Part shown: piece by piece, positions 35,576 through 44,151 of the stretch
Layout: each line of letters begins with the position of its first letter
How positions within the stretch are numbered: position 1 is the stretch's first letter
Source: Paraplanobispora siamensis
GTDB taxonomy: Bacteria; Actinomycetota; Actinomycetes; Streptosporangiales; Streptosporangiaceae
Assembly: GCF_016863175.1 (NCBI RefSeq)
Contig: NZ_BOOJ01000043.1
Location: forward strand, 1 to 64,000
Direction of reading: 5' to 3'
DNA length: 64,000 bases
Notes under the pieces: model-generated
What the model was told of the DNA's origin: nothing
The model's database searches: none
Seen by the model: only the letters and a program-made list of their open reading frames with translations
Program-made: the position numbers and the translations under genes

Positions 35576-37360
35576 TCAGGACGGGTTCTCGCGCCACCGG
35601 TTGGTGATGGGCAGACGGCGGTCGCGGCCGAAGTTCTTGGGCGTGATCTTGGGGCCCGGGGGATACTGGCGGCGCTTGTACTCGGCCACGTCGACCAGGC
35701 GGATGACGCGGGCGACCAGCTCGGGGTCGTGGCCCGCGGCGACCAGCTCGGCCGAGCCCATGTCCTTCTCGACGTAGTCGTCCAGCAGGCGGTCCAGGAT
35801 GTCGTACTCCGGCAGGGAGTCGGTGTCGCGCTGGTCCGGGCGCAGCTCGGCGCTGGGCTCCTTCTCGATGGAGTTCTCCGGGATCGGCGGCACCGGGAAG
35901 TCGTGCAGGAACGGGCTGGAGACGCCGACCTGCTCGTTTCGCCAGCGCGACAGCTTCCAGACCAGCGTCTTGGGGACGTCCTTGATCGGGGCGAAGCCGC
36001 CCGCGGAGTCGCCGTAGAGCGTCGAGTAGCCGGTGGCCAGCTCGCTCTTGTTGCCGGTGGTCAGGACGAGGTGGCCGTGCTGGTTGGACAGGCCCATCAG
36101 GATCGTGCCGCGCACCCGCGCCTGGAGGTTCTCCGCGGCCAGGCCGGTCAGCGCCAGCTCCTTGTCGAAGGCCGTCACGATGTCGCTGATCGGGACGATC
36201 CTGGCCTTGACCCCCTGCCGCTCGACCAGCTCGTTGGCGTCGCCCAGGGAGTGCTCGGAGGAGTACTGCGAGGGCATCAGCACCACGTGGACGCGGTCGG
36301 GGCCGATCGCGTCGGAGGCGATGGTGGCGGTCAGCGCCGAGTCGATGCCGCCGGACAGGCCCAGGATGACCGACTGGAAGCCGTTCTTGGCCACGTAGTC
36401 GCGCACCGACAGGACCAGGGCGGAGTAGACCTCGGCGGTGTCGTCGAGGTGCGCGGCGACGGCCGGGGGCTGCGGGTCGTACGGCTCCAGCGGGCTCGAC
36501 GACAGCTCCACCCGCTCCACCGTGATGACGGTGCCGTCCCCGGCGTCCACCTCGGACGGGGCGGCGCCGTCGTGGCGGGCCTCGGGCAGCTCCAGATCCG
36601 CCACCAGCAGCTCCTCGGCGAACTGCGCGGCCCGCGCGATCAGCTCGCCCGAGGCGGAGACGATGATCGAGTCGCCGTCGAAGACCAGCTCGTCCTGGCC
36701 GCCGACCTGGTTGGCGTAGGCGAGGACGCAGCCCGCCTCCCGGGCCCGCCGGGAGACCAGCTCCAGGCGCGCGTCGTCCTTGCCCCGCTCGTACGGCGAG
36801 GCGTTCGGCACCACCAGCAGCCCGGCCCCGGCCTCGGCCGCCACCGCGACCGGCCCGCCGTCCTGCCACAGGTCCTCGCAGACCGCGATGGCCACGTCCA
36901 CCCCGTGCAGCCGGAAGACCGGCATCCGGTCGCCGCGCACGAAGTAGCGGTACTCGTCGAAGACGCCGTAGTTCGGCAGGTGGTGCTTGGCGGTCTTGAC
37001 GACCACCCGCCCCCGGTGCAGCAGCGCCGCCGCGTCGAGCGGGGCGCCCTTGGGCTGTCCGACCCGCGGGGCCAGCCGGGCGCGGTCGACGTATCCGACG
37101 ACCACCGGGATCTCGCCGAGACCCTCCTCGGCCAGGCGCCGGGCCGCGGTCTCGACCGCCGCGACAGAGGCCTCCACGAACGAGGAACGCAGTACCAGGT
37201 CCTCCACCGGGTAGCCGGTGAGGAACATCTCGGTGAAGACCGCCAGGTGCGCGCCGCGGTCGGCGGCGTGCCGGGTCCACTCGACGAGCTTGGCGGTGTT
37301 GGCCGCCAGGTCGCCGACCGCGGGATTGGTCTGTGCAAGGGCGATTCGCAGTTGAGCCAC
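35576..37360 (-). CDS. nadE: Glutamine-dependent NAD+ synthase
   Basis: A 594-residue enzyme that converts nicotinic acid adenine dinucleotide to NAD, using ammonia from glutamine. The N-terminal nitrilase-type glutaminase (about 1-280) has the Glu in VFTEMFLTGYP, the Lys in KHHLPNYGVFDEYRYF and the Cys in IAVCEDLWQ. The C-terminal synthetase has the PP-loop LGLSGGIDSALTA near residue 325. The length is normal for the two-domain actinobacterial form. The GTG start is preceded by AAGGTGAG. Confidence 0.95.
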   Translation of the reverse strand: MAQLRIALAQTNPAVGDLAANTAKLVEWTRHAADRGAHLAVFTEMFLTGYPVEDLVLRSSFVEASVAAVETAARRLAEEGLGEIPVVVGYVDRARLAPRVGQPKGAPLDAAALLHRGRVVVKTAKHHLPNYGVFDEYRYFVRGDRMPVFRLHGVDVAIAVCEDLWQDGGPVAVAAEAGAGLLVVPNASPYERGKDDARLELVSRRAREAGCVLAYANQVGGQDELVFDGDSIIVSASGELIARAAQFAEELLVADLELPEARHDGAAPSEVDAGDGTVITVERVELSSSPLEPYDPQPPAVAAHLDDTAEVYSALVLSVRDYVAKNGFQSVILGLSGGIDSALTATIASDAIGPDRVHVVLMPSQYSSEHSLGDANELVERQGVKARIVPISDIVTAFDKELALTGLAAENLQARVRGTILMGLSNQHGHLVLTTGNKSELATGYSTLYGDSAGGFAPIKDVPKTLVWKLSRWRNEQVGVSSPFLHDFPVPPIPENSIEKEPSAELRPDQRDTDSLPEYDILDRLLDDYVEKDMGSAELVAAGHDPELVARVIRLVDVAEYKRRQYPPGPKITPKNFGRDRRLPITNRWRENPS

Positions 37361-37445
37361 GTTCTCACCTTAGTTCTCGCGCCTCGGACGGACGGGGCCG
37401 GGGTGATCCCCGGGAAAGGCGCCCTTTACCCGTGGAGGCGGGCCG

Positions 37446-38987
37446 TCACTCGTGGAACCAGGCCGTGCTGCCGCCGGCCACCGTCCCGGGCGGCGCGTCC
37501 TCGGAAGCGAGCACCGGCACGCCCCGGCCGGCCCGGTACGGCTCGTCGCCGAAGACGGTCACGCACACCATGCTGCCGCGCCGGAAGGCCAGGACGTCCT
37601 CGCGGCCGGTGGGCAGCCACTCCAGCGGGCCCTGGAAGCCCGGGCGCGCCAGCAGGGCGTCGCGGTGCAGGCGCCAGGTCGAGCCGTCCTGCTCGATCTG
37701 ATCCTCGATGGCGAACTCGCCGAACCAGGAGGGCTGGGGCAGCCAGGTCTCCTCCGCGGAGGAGAAGCCGAACGAGGGCCCCTCCGCGGTCCAGGGCAGC
37801 GGGACCCGGCAGCCGTCGCGGCCGTGCTCGGTGCCTCCGGAGCGGAACCAGGTGGGATCCTGCCGGGCCTCGTCGGGCAGGTCGAGCACCTCGGGGAGAC
37901 CGATCTCCTCGCCCTGGTACAGGTAGACCGAGCCGGGCAGCGCCAGCACCAGCATCGCCGCGGCGCGGGCCCGCCGTACGCCCAGCTCCACGTCCACGAC
38001 GCCGCGCGGGCGGGTGTCCGGGCCGCCGGTACGGGTCACCAGGCCGAAGCGGCTCACCGTCCGGTGGACGTCGTGGTTGGCCAGCGTCCAGGTGATCACG
38101 GCACCGGTGGAGACGATCTCCTCCAGCCCCCGGTCGATGGAGGCGCGGAAGCGGGCGGCGTCCCACGGGCAGACGAGCAGGTCGAAGTAGAAAGCCTGCT
38201 GGAGCTCGTCGGGCCGCAGGTAGAGCGCCAGGTCGCCGACCGTCGGCACCCAGATCTCGCCGACGAGCGTGCGGCCGTGGGCGTCGGCGAGCTTGCGCCA
38301 GCGGCGCAGCACCTCGTGCACCTCGGGCTGGTTCTGGGCGAGGATGTTGTACTCGGGGTGGTGCGGCCAGTCGGGCAGGTCGGGGTGCTTGAACAGCATG
38401 TGGACCACGTCGATGCGGAAGCCGTCCACGCCCCGGTCGAACCAGAAGCGCAGCACGTCCTCGAAGTAGTCGCCCACCTCGGGGTTGCGCCAGTTGAAGT
38501 CGGGCTGACCGGGGTCGAAGCTGTGCAGGTACCACTGGTCGTCCACCCGGGTCCAGGCCGGGCCGCCGAAGACCGACTGCCAGTTGTTGGGCGGCTCGTC
38601 TCCGCGGCCGGGCCGGAAGACGAACCGCTCCCGGGCGGCCGGGTCGCCGGCCAGGGCCTGCCGGAACCAGGGGTGCTCGACCGAGCAGTGGTTGGGCACC
38701 AGGTCCATGAACACCTTCAGCCCGTGGTCGTGGGCGTCGGCCAGCAGCCGGTCGAAGGCCGGCAGGCCGCCGTATCGGGCGTCGATGTCGGTGTAGTCGG
38801 CCACGTCGTAGCCGTGGTCGGCGCCGGGGGAGGGATAGCACGGGTTGAGCCAGATCCCGTCGACGCCCAGCGAGGTCAGGTGGTCCAGCCGGGCCCGCAG
38901 CCCGTCTAGGTCGCCGACGCCGTCGCCGTCGGCGTCGTTGAACGAGCGCAGGTACACCTGGTAGATGACGGCGTCACGCCACCACAT
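37446..38987 (-). CDS. GH13 alpha-glucosidase
   Basis: A 513-residue glycoside hydrolase of family 13, oligo-1,6-/alpha-glucosidase type. The (beta/alpha)8 motifs are in order: MDLVPNHCS, the nucleophile Asp in GFRIDVVHML, the acid Glu in LVGEIWVP and the third Asp in TLANHDVHR. The start at ATG 38987 (MWWRDAVIYQVYLRSF) has AAGGGGGA at good spacing and is the standard beginning; 48 upstream in-frame codons are not needed. There is no signal peptide, so it probably acts on imported oligosaccharides in the cytoplasm. No sugar transporter is adjacent. Confidence 0.93.
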   Translation of the reverse strand: MWWRDAVIYQVYLRSFNDADGDGVGDLDGLRARLDHLTSLGVDGIWLNPCYPSPGADHGYDVADYTDIDARYGGLPAFDRLLADAHDHGLKVFMDLVPNHCSVEHPWFRQALAGDPAARERFVFRPGRGDEPPNNWQSVFGGPAWTRVDDQWYLHSFDPGQPDFNWRNPEVGDYFEDVLRFWFDRGVDGFRIDVVHMLFKHPDLPDWPHHPEYNILAQNQPEVHEVLRRWRKLADAHGRTLVGEIWVPTVGDLALYLRPDELQQAFYFDLLVCPWDAARFRASIDRGLEEIVSTGAVITWTLANHDVHRTVSRFGLVTRTGGPDTRPRGVVDVELGVRRARAAAMLVLALPGSVYLYQGEEIGLPEVLDLPDEARQDPTWFRSGGTEHGRDGCRVPLPWTAEGPSFGFSSAEETWLPQPSWFGEFAIEDQIEQDGSTWRLHRDALLARPGFQGPLEWLPTGREDVLAFRRGSMVCVTVFGDEPYRAGRGVPVLASEDAPPGTVAGGSTAWFHE

Positions 38988-39127
38988 GGGTTCCCCCTTC
39001 AGAGCCCCGGACGGTATCCGCAGGGGTTCCTCCCCTTCCGCGCGGATCATATCCACGGTGCTCCGTTCCAGGTGGGATGCCCCGTTCTGAGGGGGAGGCG
39101 TACGGCGCCTCCGGCCGACAGGCGGCC

Positions 39128-39185
39128 GCACGCCCGGCCGGGGAGATCACCGCCCGGCCGGGGGACGTCGCACGCCCGGCCGGGA
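39128..39185. repeat. Three copies of a CGCCCGGCCGGG element
   Basis: GC-rich palindromic units CGCCCGGCCGGG recur three times between the glucosidase start and the next gene. Probably slippage-prone filler or weak terminators. Confidence 0.5.
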
Positions 39186-39207
39186 TCGGCCGAGGAGCGG
39201 CCGGGAG

Positions 39208-40116
39208 TCAGCCGAGGATCCGCAGCAGCCCGTGCCCGCGGTCGGCGGCCTTCTCGCTCACGCTCTGCAGCCGCTTGCCCGAGGGGCTGAGCACCACCAG
39301 CGTGTTGGCGGGGGAGCCCGCGACCCGGACCACCAGGCGGCCGTCCTCAAGGTAGTGGGCGCCGATCAGCCTGCCCCCGACGGGGATGGAGATCTTCTTG
39401 CCGGTCTTCGTGTCGTAGATCGACGGGGTGAAGGACAGCGGCCAGGAACCGTCCCCGGCGTCCGCGTTCGCGCCGATCGCGTTCACCACGACGCGGCGGC
39501 CGTCGGGGGACAGGCTCTCCACGTGGTTGGCGAGCTTGACGCCGGGGACCTTCCTGGAGACGCGCGAGCCGGTGTCCAGCAGGTGGACGCCCGCGGTGTC
39601 GCCGGCGTATCCGGCCAGGGTGCGGCCGTCGGCCGACCAGGTCAGGTGGCAGGGGCCCGGCGTCGTGCCGAGCCTGCCCAGACCCCTGCCCCCGGCGCCG
39701 ACCACGGCGACGGTCGTGCGCTCGGCCGAGCCGGCCAGCGGGAAGGCGATCCGCCTGGAGTCGGCCGACCAGGCGGGGGTCATGCACGGGCCCCCGGCGG
39801 CCGCGCCCTTGGCGATGATCTTGTCGGTGGCCTTGCCGCCGTCGAGGCCGGAGACGTGCAGCCGGCCCTTGCCGTCGATCCAGGCGACCTTCCTGCCGTC
39901 GGGGGAGGCGGAGAACTGCCCGGTGAACGAGGCGCCGCGCGCCGTCCACAGCGTGCGGCCGCCGGAGAGCACCCGGATGTCGTTCCCATAGCTGAGGTAG
40001 ACGCCCTTGCCGGTCAGCGGCGCCGGTGCGGCGGCCTGTGCCGGAACGGCGGCGGTGGTCACGGCGAGTGCGGCGCCGGCGGCCAGAGCCCAGTACTTCA
40101 CGGACGATCTCCTCAT
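39208..40116 (-). CDS. Secreted PD40/WD40-type beta-propeller protein
   Basis: A 302-residue protein with a clear signal peptide (residues 1-30, ending VPAQA). It is followed by TolB-like propeller repeats (FSASPDGRKVAWIDGKGRL, PAWSADSRRIAFPLAG, LTWSADGRTLAGYAGD, ESLSPDGRRVVVNAIG). No catalytic domain is seen, so it is a probable exported binding or structural protein. It lies downstream of the histidine kinase genes on the same strand after 122 bases. The function is unknown. Confidence 0.82.
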   Translation of the reverse strand: MRRSSVKYWALAAGAALAVTTAAVPAQAAAPAPLTGKGVYLSYGNDIRVLSGGRTLWTARGASFTGQFSASPDGRKVAWIDGKGRLHVSGLDGGKATDKIIAKGAAAGGPCMTPAWSADSRRIAFPLAGSAERTTVAVVGAGGRGLGRLGTTPGPCHLTWSADGRTLAGYAGDTAGVHLLDTGSRVSRKVPGVKLANHVESLSPDGRRVVVNAIGANADAGDGSWPLSFTPSIYDTKTGKKISIPVGGRLIGAHYLEDGRLVVRVAGSPANTLVVLSPSGKRLQSVSEKAADRGHGLLRILG

Positions 40117-40238
40117 CAGCGGTAGATATCGGTGGTTAGAACCCTGGAGAGGAGAAAAGGTTCACCGGCCGTCCGGGAATTGTCCCAACCGAAACCTGGG
40201 ACGGCGGAGCGCCGCCGGACCCGGGGTCGGGGCCGGGG

Positions 40239-42512
40239 TCAGCGGGTGATCGGCAGGACGGCCTCCACGGCCGTGCCGCCGCCGGGAGCCGGCCCGATCA
40301 CGCAGGTCCCGCCCAGCTCGGTGGCGCGTTCGCGCATCGAGATCAGGCCGATGCCGGACCGGGCCTCCTCGGGCAGCCCCCGCCCGTCGTCGGTGATCCG
40401 GACCGAGAGCAGGCGGTCCTCGCGCCGCAGCGAGACCGTCGCCGAGCCGGCCCGCGCGTGCTTGCGGACGTTGGTGAGCGCCTCCTGCGCGATCCGGTAG
40501 GCGGCCACCTCGGCGGCCGCGGGCAGGTCGGAGAGGTCCCCCTCGGCCTCCACCGTGACCGGGAGGCCGCCCTCGGCCGCCAGGCTCCGTACGGCTCCCG
40601 CCAGGCCGAGCTCGTCCAGCGTGGGCGGGCGCAGGCCGTACACCAGCTCCCTGATCTCCTGGCCCACCGCGTCCATCCCGCCGCGCAGGTCGAGCAGGAG
40701 CCGGTCGGCCGAGGCGGGCGCGGTGCGCAGGCTGATCCGGGCCATGTTGATCGCCATGGCCATGTCGGCCAGCGCGTGGCCCAGGCCGTCGTGCAGGTCC
40801 CGGCGCAGGCGGCGGCGCTCCTCCTCGCGGGCGGTCAGGATGCGCTCGCGCGAGCGCTGCAGGTCGGCGGTCATCCGTACGGCGTGCACCACGTCGGCGA
40901 CGTACGGCGTGACCACGGCGATCAGCCGGTCGTTGTGGGCGGCGGCGAACCTGCGCGGTCCCGGCGGGCCGAGCAGCAGCCGGCCGACCGGCTCGCCGTG
41001 CCAGACCAGCCGGACCACCCGGGGCGCCGGCCCCAGCGTGCCGATCTCCACCCGCCGGCTCGCCAGGTCGCGCACCTCGACCGCGACCCCGGTGACGCCG
41101 AGCCCGTCGCGGATCACCGCGGCGACGGCGCCCAGCGCACCCGCGGGCTCGGCCTCGCCGACCTGCCGGGCCAGCCGGGCGGCCAGGACGGCGGGGTCGC
41201 CGTGCGTGCCGTACATGAGCCGGTCGACCAGGTGCCGCAGCCGGTTGCGCAGCGGGTGGAAGAACACCCCGGCGACCAGCGCGGCGGCCAGGCCGCCGAT
41301 CCGGTCGTAGCCGGACAGGAACACCCCGGCCACGGCGCCCGCGCCGAAGTAGACCAGGCTGACCGCGGCGACCAGCCCGGCGGCCACGAAGGCCCGGCTG
41401 ACCACGGTGTCGATGCCGTACAGCCGGTAGCGCAGCGCGGAGAAGGCGATCGCGACGGCGGCGAGGACGGTCCACAGCGTGGACATCAGCCACCAGTCCG
41501 CCCCGCCCATCAGGAAGAGGGCGTAGACGGCGAAGGCGGACATCGGCCAGGCGATCTGGCGCCGCCCGGCCGGGTCGGCCCGGCGGAAGCGCAGCACCAG
41601 CGAGACCACGGCCACCACGACGAGCCCCACGAGGATCGCCTGTATGACCGCCTGCACGGTGCCGGCGTGGGGGGCGAGCGCCTCGACGCCGATCGGGTTG
41701 GGGATCGGCTCGGGCCAGCGCGACTGCTCCCGGGACGGCGAGGGGAGAAGGAGCTGGTAGCAGGTCTGGAAGACGATCATGAAGATCGACAGCGCCAGCA
41801 CCGGCCGCCAGCGTCGCGACGGCAGGCGGCCGTCGGGGGAGAACAGCGGCATGATGACGCCCAGCAGCATGCCGCCGATCCCCCAGCCCACGCTCGTCAG
41901 CAGGCGGAAGTGCCCCGAGGCGGCCATGTCGCCCGCGGCCCCGGCCGCCAGCGTCGCCGACGTCGCGAAGGTGTTGACCGCGCAGCCCAGCCCGCCGGCG
42001 CACATCAGCCAGCCGGTGATCCGGGGCGCGCCGTGCGCCAGCAGGAAGACCCCGATCACGGGGAAGACCAGGCCCGCCGCGGTGTCGGGAGTGGCCGGGA
42101 TGCCGGTGTTCCACGCGGGCGGCAGGCCGAGGCCGACGACGAACCCCCATACGGTGAGTACGGCGGAGGCCAGGGCCATCACGACGGCGAGGACTCCCCT
42201 GGGGGAGGAGACGAACGCGGCCATCGCACTCGGTCGCGGTCCGTCGAAGTCGACGGTCCCGGCGGATCCGTCCGCCGTGACCGCTTCGCGCCCGGGGACC
42301 TCCGGAATCCGCACGACCGGCCCGTACCCGCCTGCCGCCTCCGGCTCATGTGCAGGGTTCACCGCGAGCAGCGCGTCCGGCTCGCGCCCCGGGTTCTCCT
42401 GGAGTCGCGCGTCCGGCCCCGGTCCGCCCGCCGCGTCCTGCGCGCCCGAGCCGTGCTTCGCGGCCTGCCCGCCGGGAGTGGCGCGCCGGTCTCCCCCCGC
42501 CTGCACGAACAT
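40239..42512 (-). CDS. Sensor histidine kinase with multi-helix membrane sensor (HK2)
   Basis: A 757-residue NarL-type kinase. A disordered N-terminal 95 residues precede about eight transmembrane helices (roughly 97-365). A GAF-like region follows, then HisKA_3 with the phospho-His in RRRLRRDLHDGLGHALA (near residue 560). The HATPase_c domain has N-box AQEALTNVRKHA and G-boxes DDGRGLP and GIGLISMRERA. The start lies 3 bases after the SARP-response-regulator stop; a shorter start at 42224 (MAAFVSS) would drop the disordered part. It is a paralogue of the kinase at 44152-46152. Confidence 0.9.
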   Translation of the reverse strand: MFVQAGGDRRATPGGQAAKHGSGAQDAAGGPGPDARLQENPGREPDALLAVNPAHEPEAAGGYGPVVRIPEVPGREAVTADGSAGTVDFDGPRPSAMAAFVSSPRGVLAVVMALASAVLTVWGFVVGLGLPPAWNTGIPATPDTAAGLVFPVIGVFLLAHGAPRITGWLMCAGGLGCAVNTFATSATLAAGAAGDMAASGHFRLLTSVGWGIGGMLLGVIMPLFSPDGRLPSRRWRPVLALSIFMIVFQTCYQLLLPSPSREQSRWPEPIPNPIGVEALAPHAGTVQAVIQAILVGLVVVAVVSLVLRFRRADPAGRRQIAWPMSAFAVYALFLMGGADWWLMSTLWTVLAAVAIAFSALRYRLYGIDTVVSRAFVAAGLVAAVSLVYFGAGAVAGVFLSGYDRIGGLAAALVAGVFFHPLRNRLRHLVDRLMYGTHGDPAVLAARLARQVGEAEPAGALGAVAAVIRDGLGVTGVAVEVRDLASRRVEIGTLGPAPRVVRLVWHGEPVGRLLLGPPGPRRFAAAHNDRLIAVVTPYVADVVHAVRMTADLQRSRERILTAREEERRRLRRDLHDGLGHALADMAMAINMARISLRTAPASADRLLLDLRGGMDAVGQEIRELVYGLRPPTLDELGLAGAVRSLAAEGGLPVTVEAEGDLSDLPAAAEVAAYRIAQEALTNVRKHARAGSATVSLRREDRLLSVRITDDGRGLPEEARSGIGLISMRERATELGGTCVIGPAPGGGTAVEAVLPITR

Positions 42513-42515
42513 CGG

Positions 42516-44015
42516 TTACCTGCCCACGTCACCGGGGTTGACCAGGCCGGACTCGTAGGCCGTGACGACGAGCTGGGCGCGGTCGAAGAGGCCGAGGTGG
42601 TCCAGGAGCCTGTTCACGGACTGGGCCACCGACTGCTCGGGGACCGCCAGGGTGGCCGCGATCTGCCGGTTGGTGAGCCCGCGGGCGACCAGCTTGAGCA
42701 GGTCGAGCTCGGCGTCGCCGAGACCGGCCAGGGCGGGTGGGGCCGAGGGGTCGGTGCGCCCGGCGAAGGCCGAGATGAGGCGGGTGGTGACGGCCGGGTC
42801 GATCAGCGCGTCACCGGCCTGCGCGGCGCGCATGGCGGTGATGAGCTGCTCGGGCGCGGAGGTCTTGAGCACGAAGCCGCTCACCCCCGCCCGCAGCGCC
42901 GAGTAGAGGTTGTCGTCGGTGCCGAACGTGGTCATCATGATCACCTTCGGCGAGTCCTCGTCGGCGAGGATCCGCCGCGCGGCGGTCAGGCCGTCCAGGC
43001 GCGGCATCTGGATGTCCATGAGCACCACGTCGGGACGGGTCTCGCGGACCACCGCGATCGCCTGCTCTCCGTCGCCCGCCTCGCCGGCGAGCTCGAAGCC
43101 CGGCTCGCTGTCCAGCACCACCCGCAGGCCGGTGCGCACCAGCGCCTGGTCGTCGACCACGACGACGCGCAGCGGCGGCGGTCCGGCCGCCGGAGGGGGC
43201 GCGGAGGGCGCCGCAGGCACGGCGGGCGTCTCGGCCGGGAGTGCGGTGACCGGATGTCCCGCGGGCAGGTCCAGATGGGAGGCCTGGGCCAGGATGTCGG
43301 ACTCCAGACGCTGGAGCGTGGCGCCGAGGTCGAGGCCCAGCTCCTCGCGGACCACCGCCCTGGCGCGTCGGAGCGCTCCCAGCGCGTCGCCCTGCCGGCC
43401 CCCGCGGTACAGGGTCAGGGCCAGCAGCCGCCAGCCCTCCTCCCTGAGCGGGTGGGCCGACACGTGCGCCTCCAGGTCCGCGACCAGGGCCGCCGAGTGG
43501 CCCAGCGCCAGCCCCGCGTCGGCGCGCCGCTCGACCGCGGCCAGCCGGAGCTCCTCCAGCCGCCCGGCCTCGGTCACCGCCCACGACAGGTCGGAGAACT
43601 CGGCCAGCGCGGGTCCCCGCCACAGGGAGAGCGCCTCCTCCATGCGCTCCCACACGGCGGCCGGGGGGCCCTCCATCTTGACCGCGTTCTCGAACCGCCA
43701 GGCGTCCACCTGACCGGTCTCGGTGCGCAGCGCGTAACCGGGCGGGGCCGAGACCAGAACCTCGGCCTCCTCGCGGGGCGCGCGGCCCGGCTCCAGCGCG
43801 CGGCGCAGCCGCGACACGTAACCCTGGATGGTGGACAGCGCCTGGGCCGGGGGCTCACCCGGCCAGAGCTCGTCGATGAGCACGCTCACAGGGACGGCGC
43901 GGCCCTTGGCTACGAGAAGCCGGGCGAGCACCGCCATCTGGCGTTGACCGCCCAGATCGAGCACCACGTCACCATGGCGCGCCTGGAACGGTCCTAGGGC
44001 ACGGAATGTCAGCAT
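42516..44015 (-). CDS. SARP (BTAD) and response-regulator fusion protein
   Basis: A 499-residue hybrid. Residues 1-95 are an OmpR-like winged helix (MLTFRALGPFQARHG, STIQGYVSRLRRALEPG). About 100-235 is a BTAD domain and about 240-280 a Pro/Ala linker. About 283-400 is a receiver domain (VVVVDDQALVR acidic pair, phospho-Asp in VVLMDIQMPRLDG, Lys in FVLKTSAPEQL). About 430-490 is a LuxR-type HTH (LVARGLTNRQIAATLAVPEQSVAQ). Two DNA-binding domains in one response regulator is unusual. The start is ATG 44015, the usual SARP beginning. It is flanked in the same operon by two related kinases. Confidence 0.88.
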   Translation of the reverse strand: MLTFRALGPFQARHGDVVLDLGGQRQMAVLARLLVAKGRAVPVSVLIDELWPGEPPAQALSTIQGYVSRLRRALEPGRAPREEAEVLVSAPPGYALRTETGQVDAWRFENAVKMEGPPAAVWERMEEALSLWRGPALAEFSDLSWAVTEAGRLEELRLAAVERRADAGLALGHSAALVADLEAHVSAHPLREEGWRLLALTLYRGGRQGDALGALRRARAVVREELGLDLGATLQRLESDILAQASHLDLPAGHPVTALPAETPAVPAAPSAPPPAAGPPPLRVVVVDDQALVRTGLRVVLDSEPGFELAGEAGDGEQAIAVVRETRPDVVLMDIQMPRLDGLTAARRILADEDSPKVIMMTTFGTDDNLYSALRAGVSGFVLKTSAPEQLITAMRAAQAGDALIDPAVTTRLISAFAGRTDPSAPPALAGLGDAELDLLKLVARGLTNRQIAATLAVPEQSVAQSVNRLLDHLGLFDRAQLVVTAYESGLVNPGDVGR

Positions 44016-44081
44016 CGCAGCAGTAAGGGTACGGCTACCTGGACTAACGTCATACGGCAACATTCACCATCGTTCGCTCGC

Positions 44082-44144
44082 TGTGACATCTCCCTGTGAG
44101 ATCCCATTGTGAGATCCGCTGTGAGAGCTGTGGGTTCTGTGAGA
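44082..44144 (-). promoter_or_regulatory. Array of TCTCACA direct repeats upstream of the SARP gene
   Basis: On the minus strand, TCTCACA or TGTCACA occurs five times (+ strand TGTGA starts 44082, 44095, 44108, 44120 and 44138), with one degenerate copy at 44129. Period is 13, 13, 12 and 18 bases. The array fills the gap between HK1 and the SARP-response-regulator gene. SARPs bind tandem heptamer direct repeats near -35, so autoregulation is a natural reading; the period is a little longer than the 11 bases known for SARPs. Confidence 0.65.
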
Positions 44145-44151
44145 CATCGGC

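Noticed and set aside
39132-39207. GC-rich repeats as a possible replication or attachment site
   Set aside because: No DnaA boxes, integrase or AT-rich core; they look like ordinary GC reiterations.
40458-43997. Plus-strand ORF of about 1180 residues
   Set aside because: It lies opposite the kinase and SARP genes, has no recognisable domain and has the biased composition of an antisense shadow.
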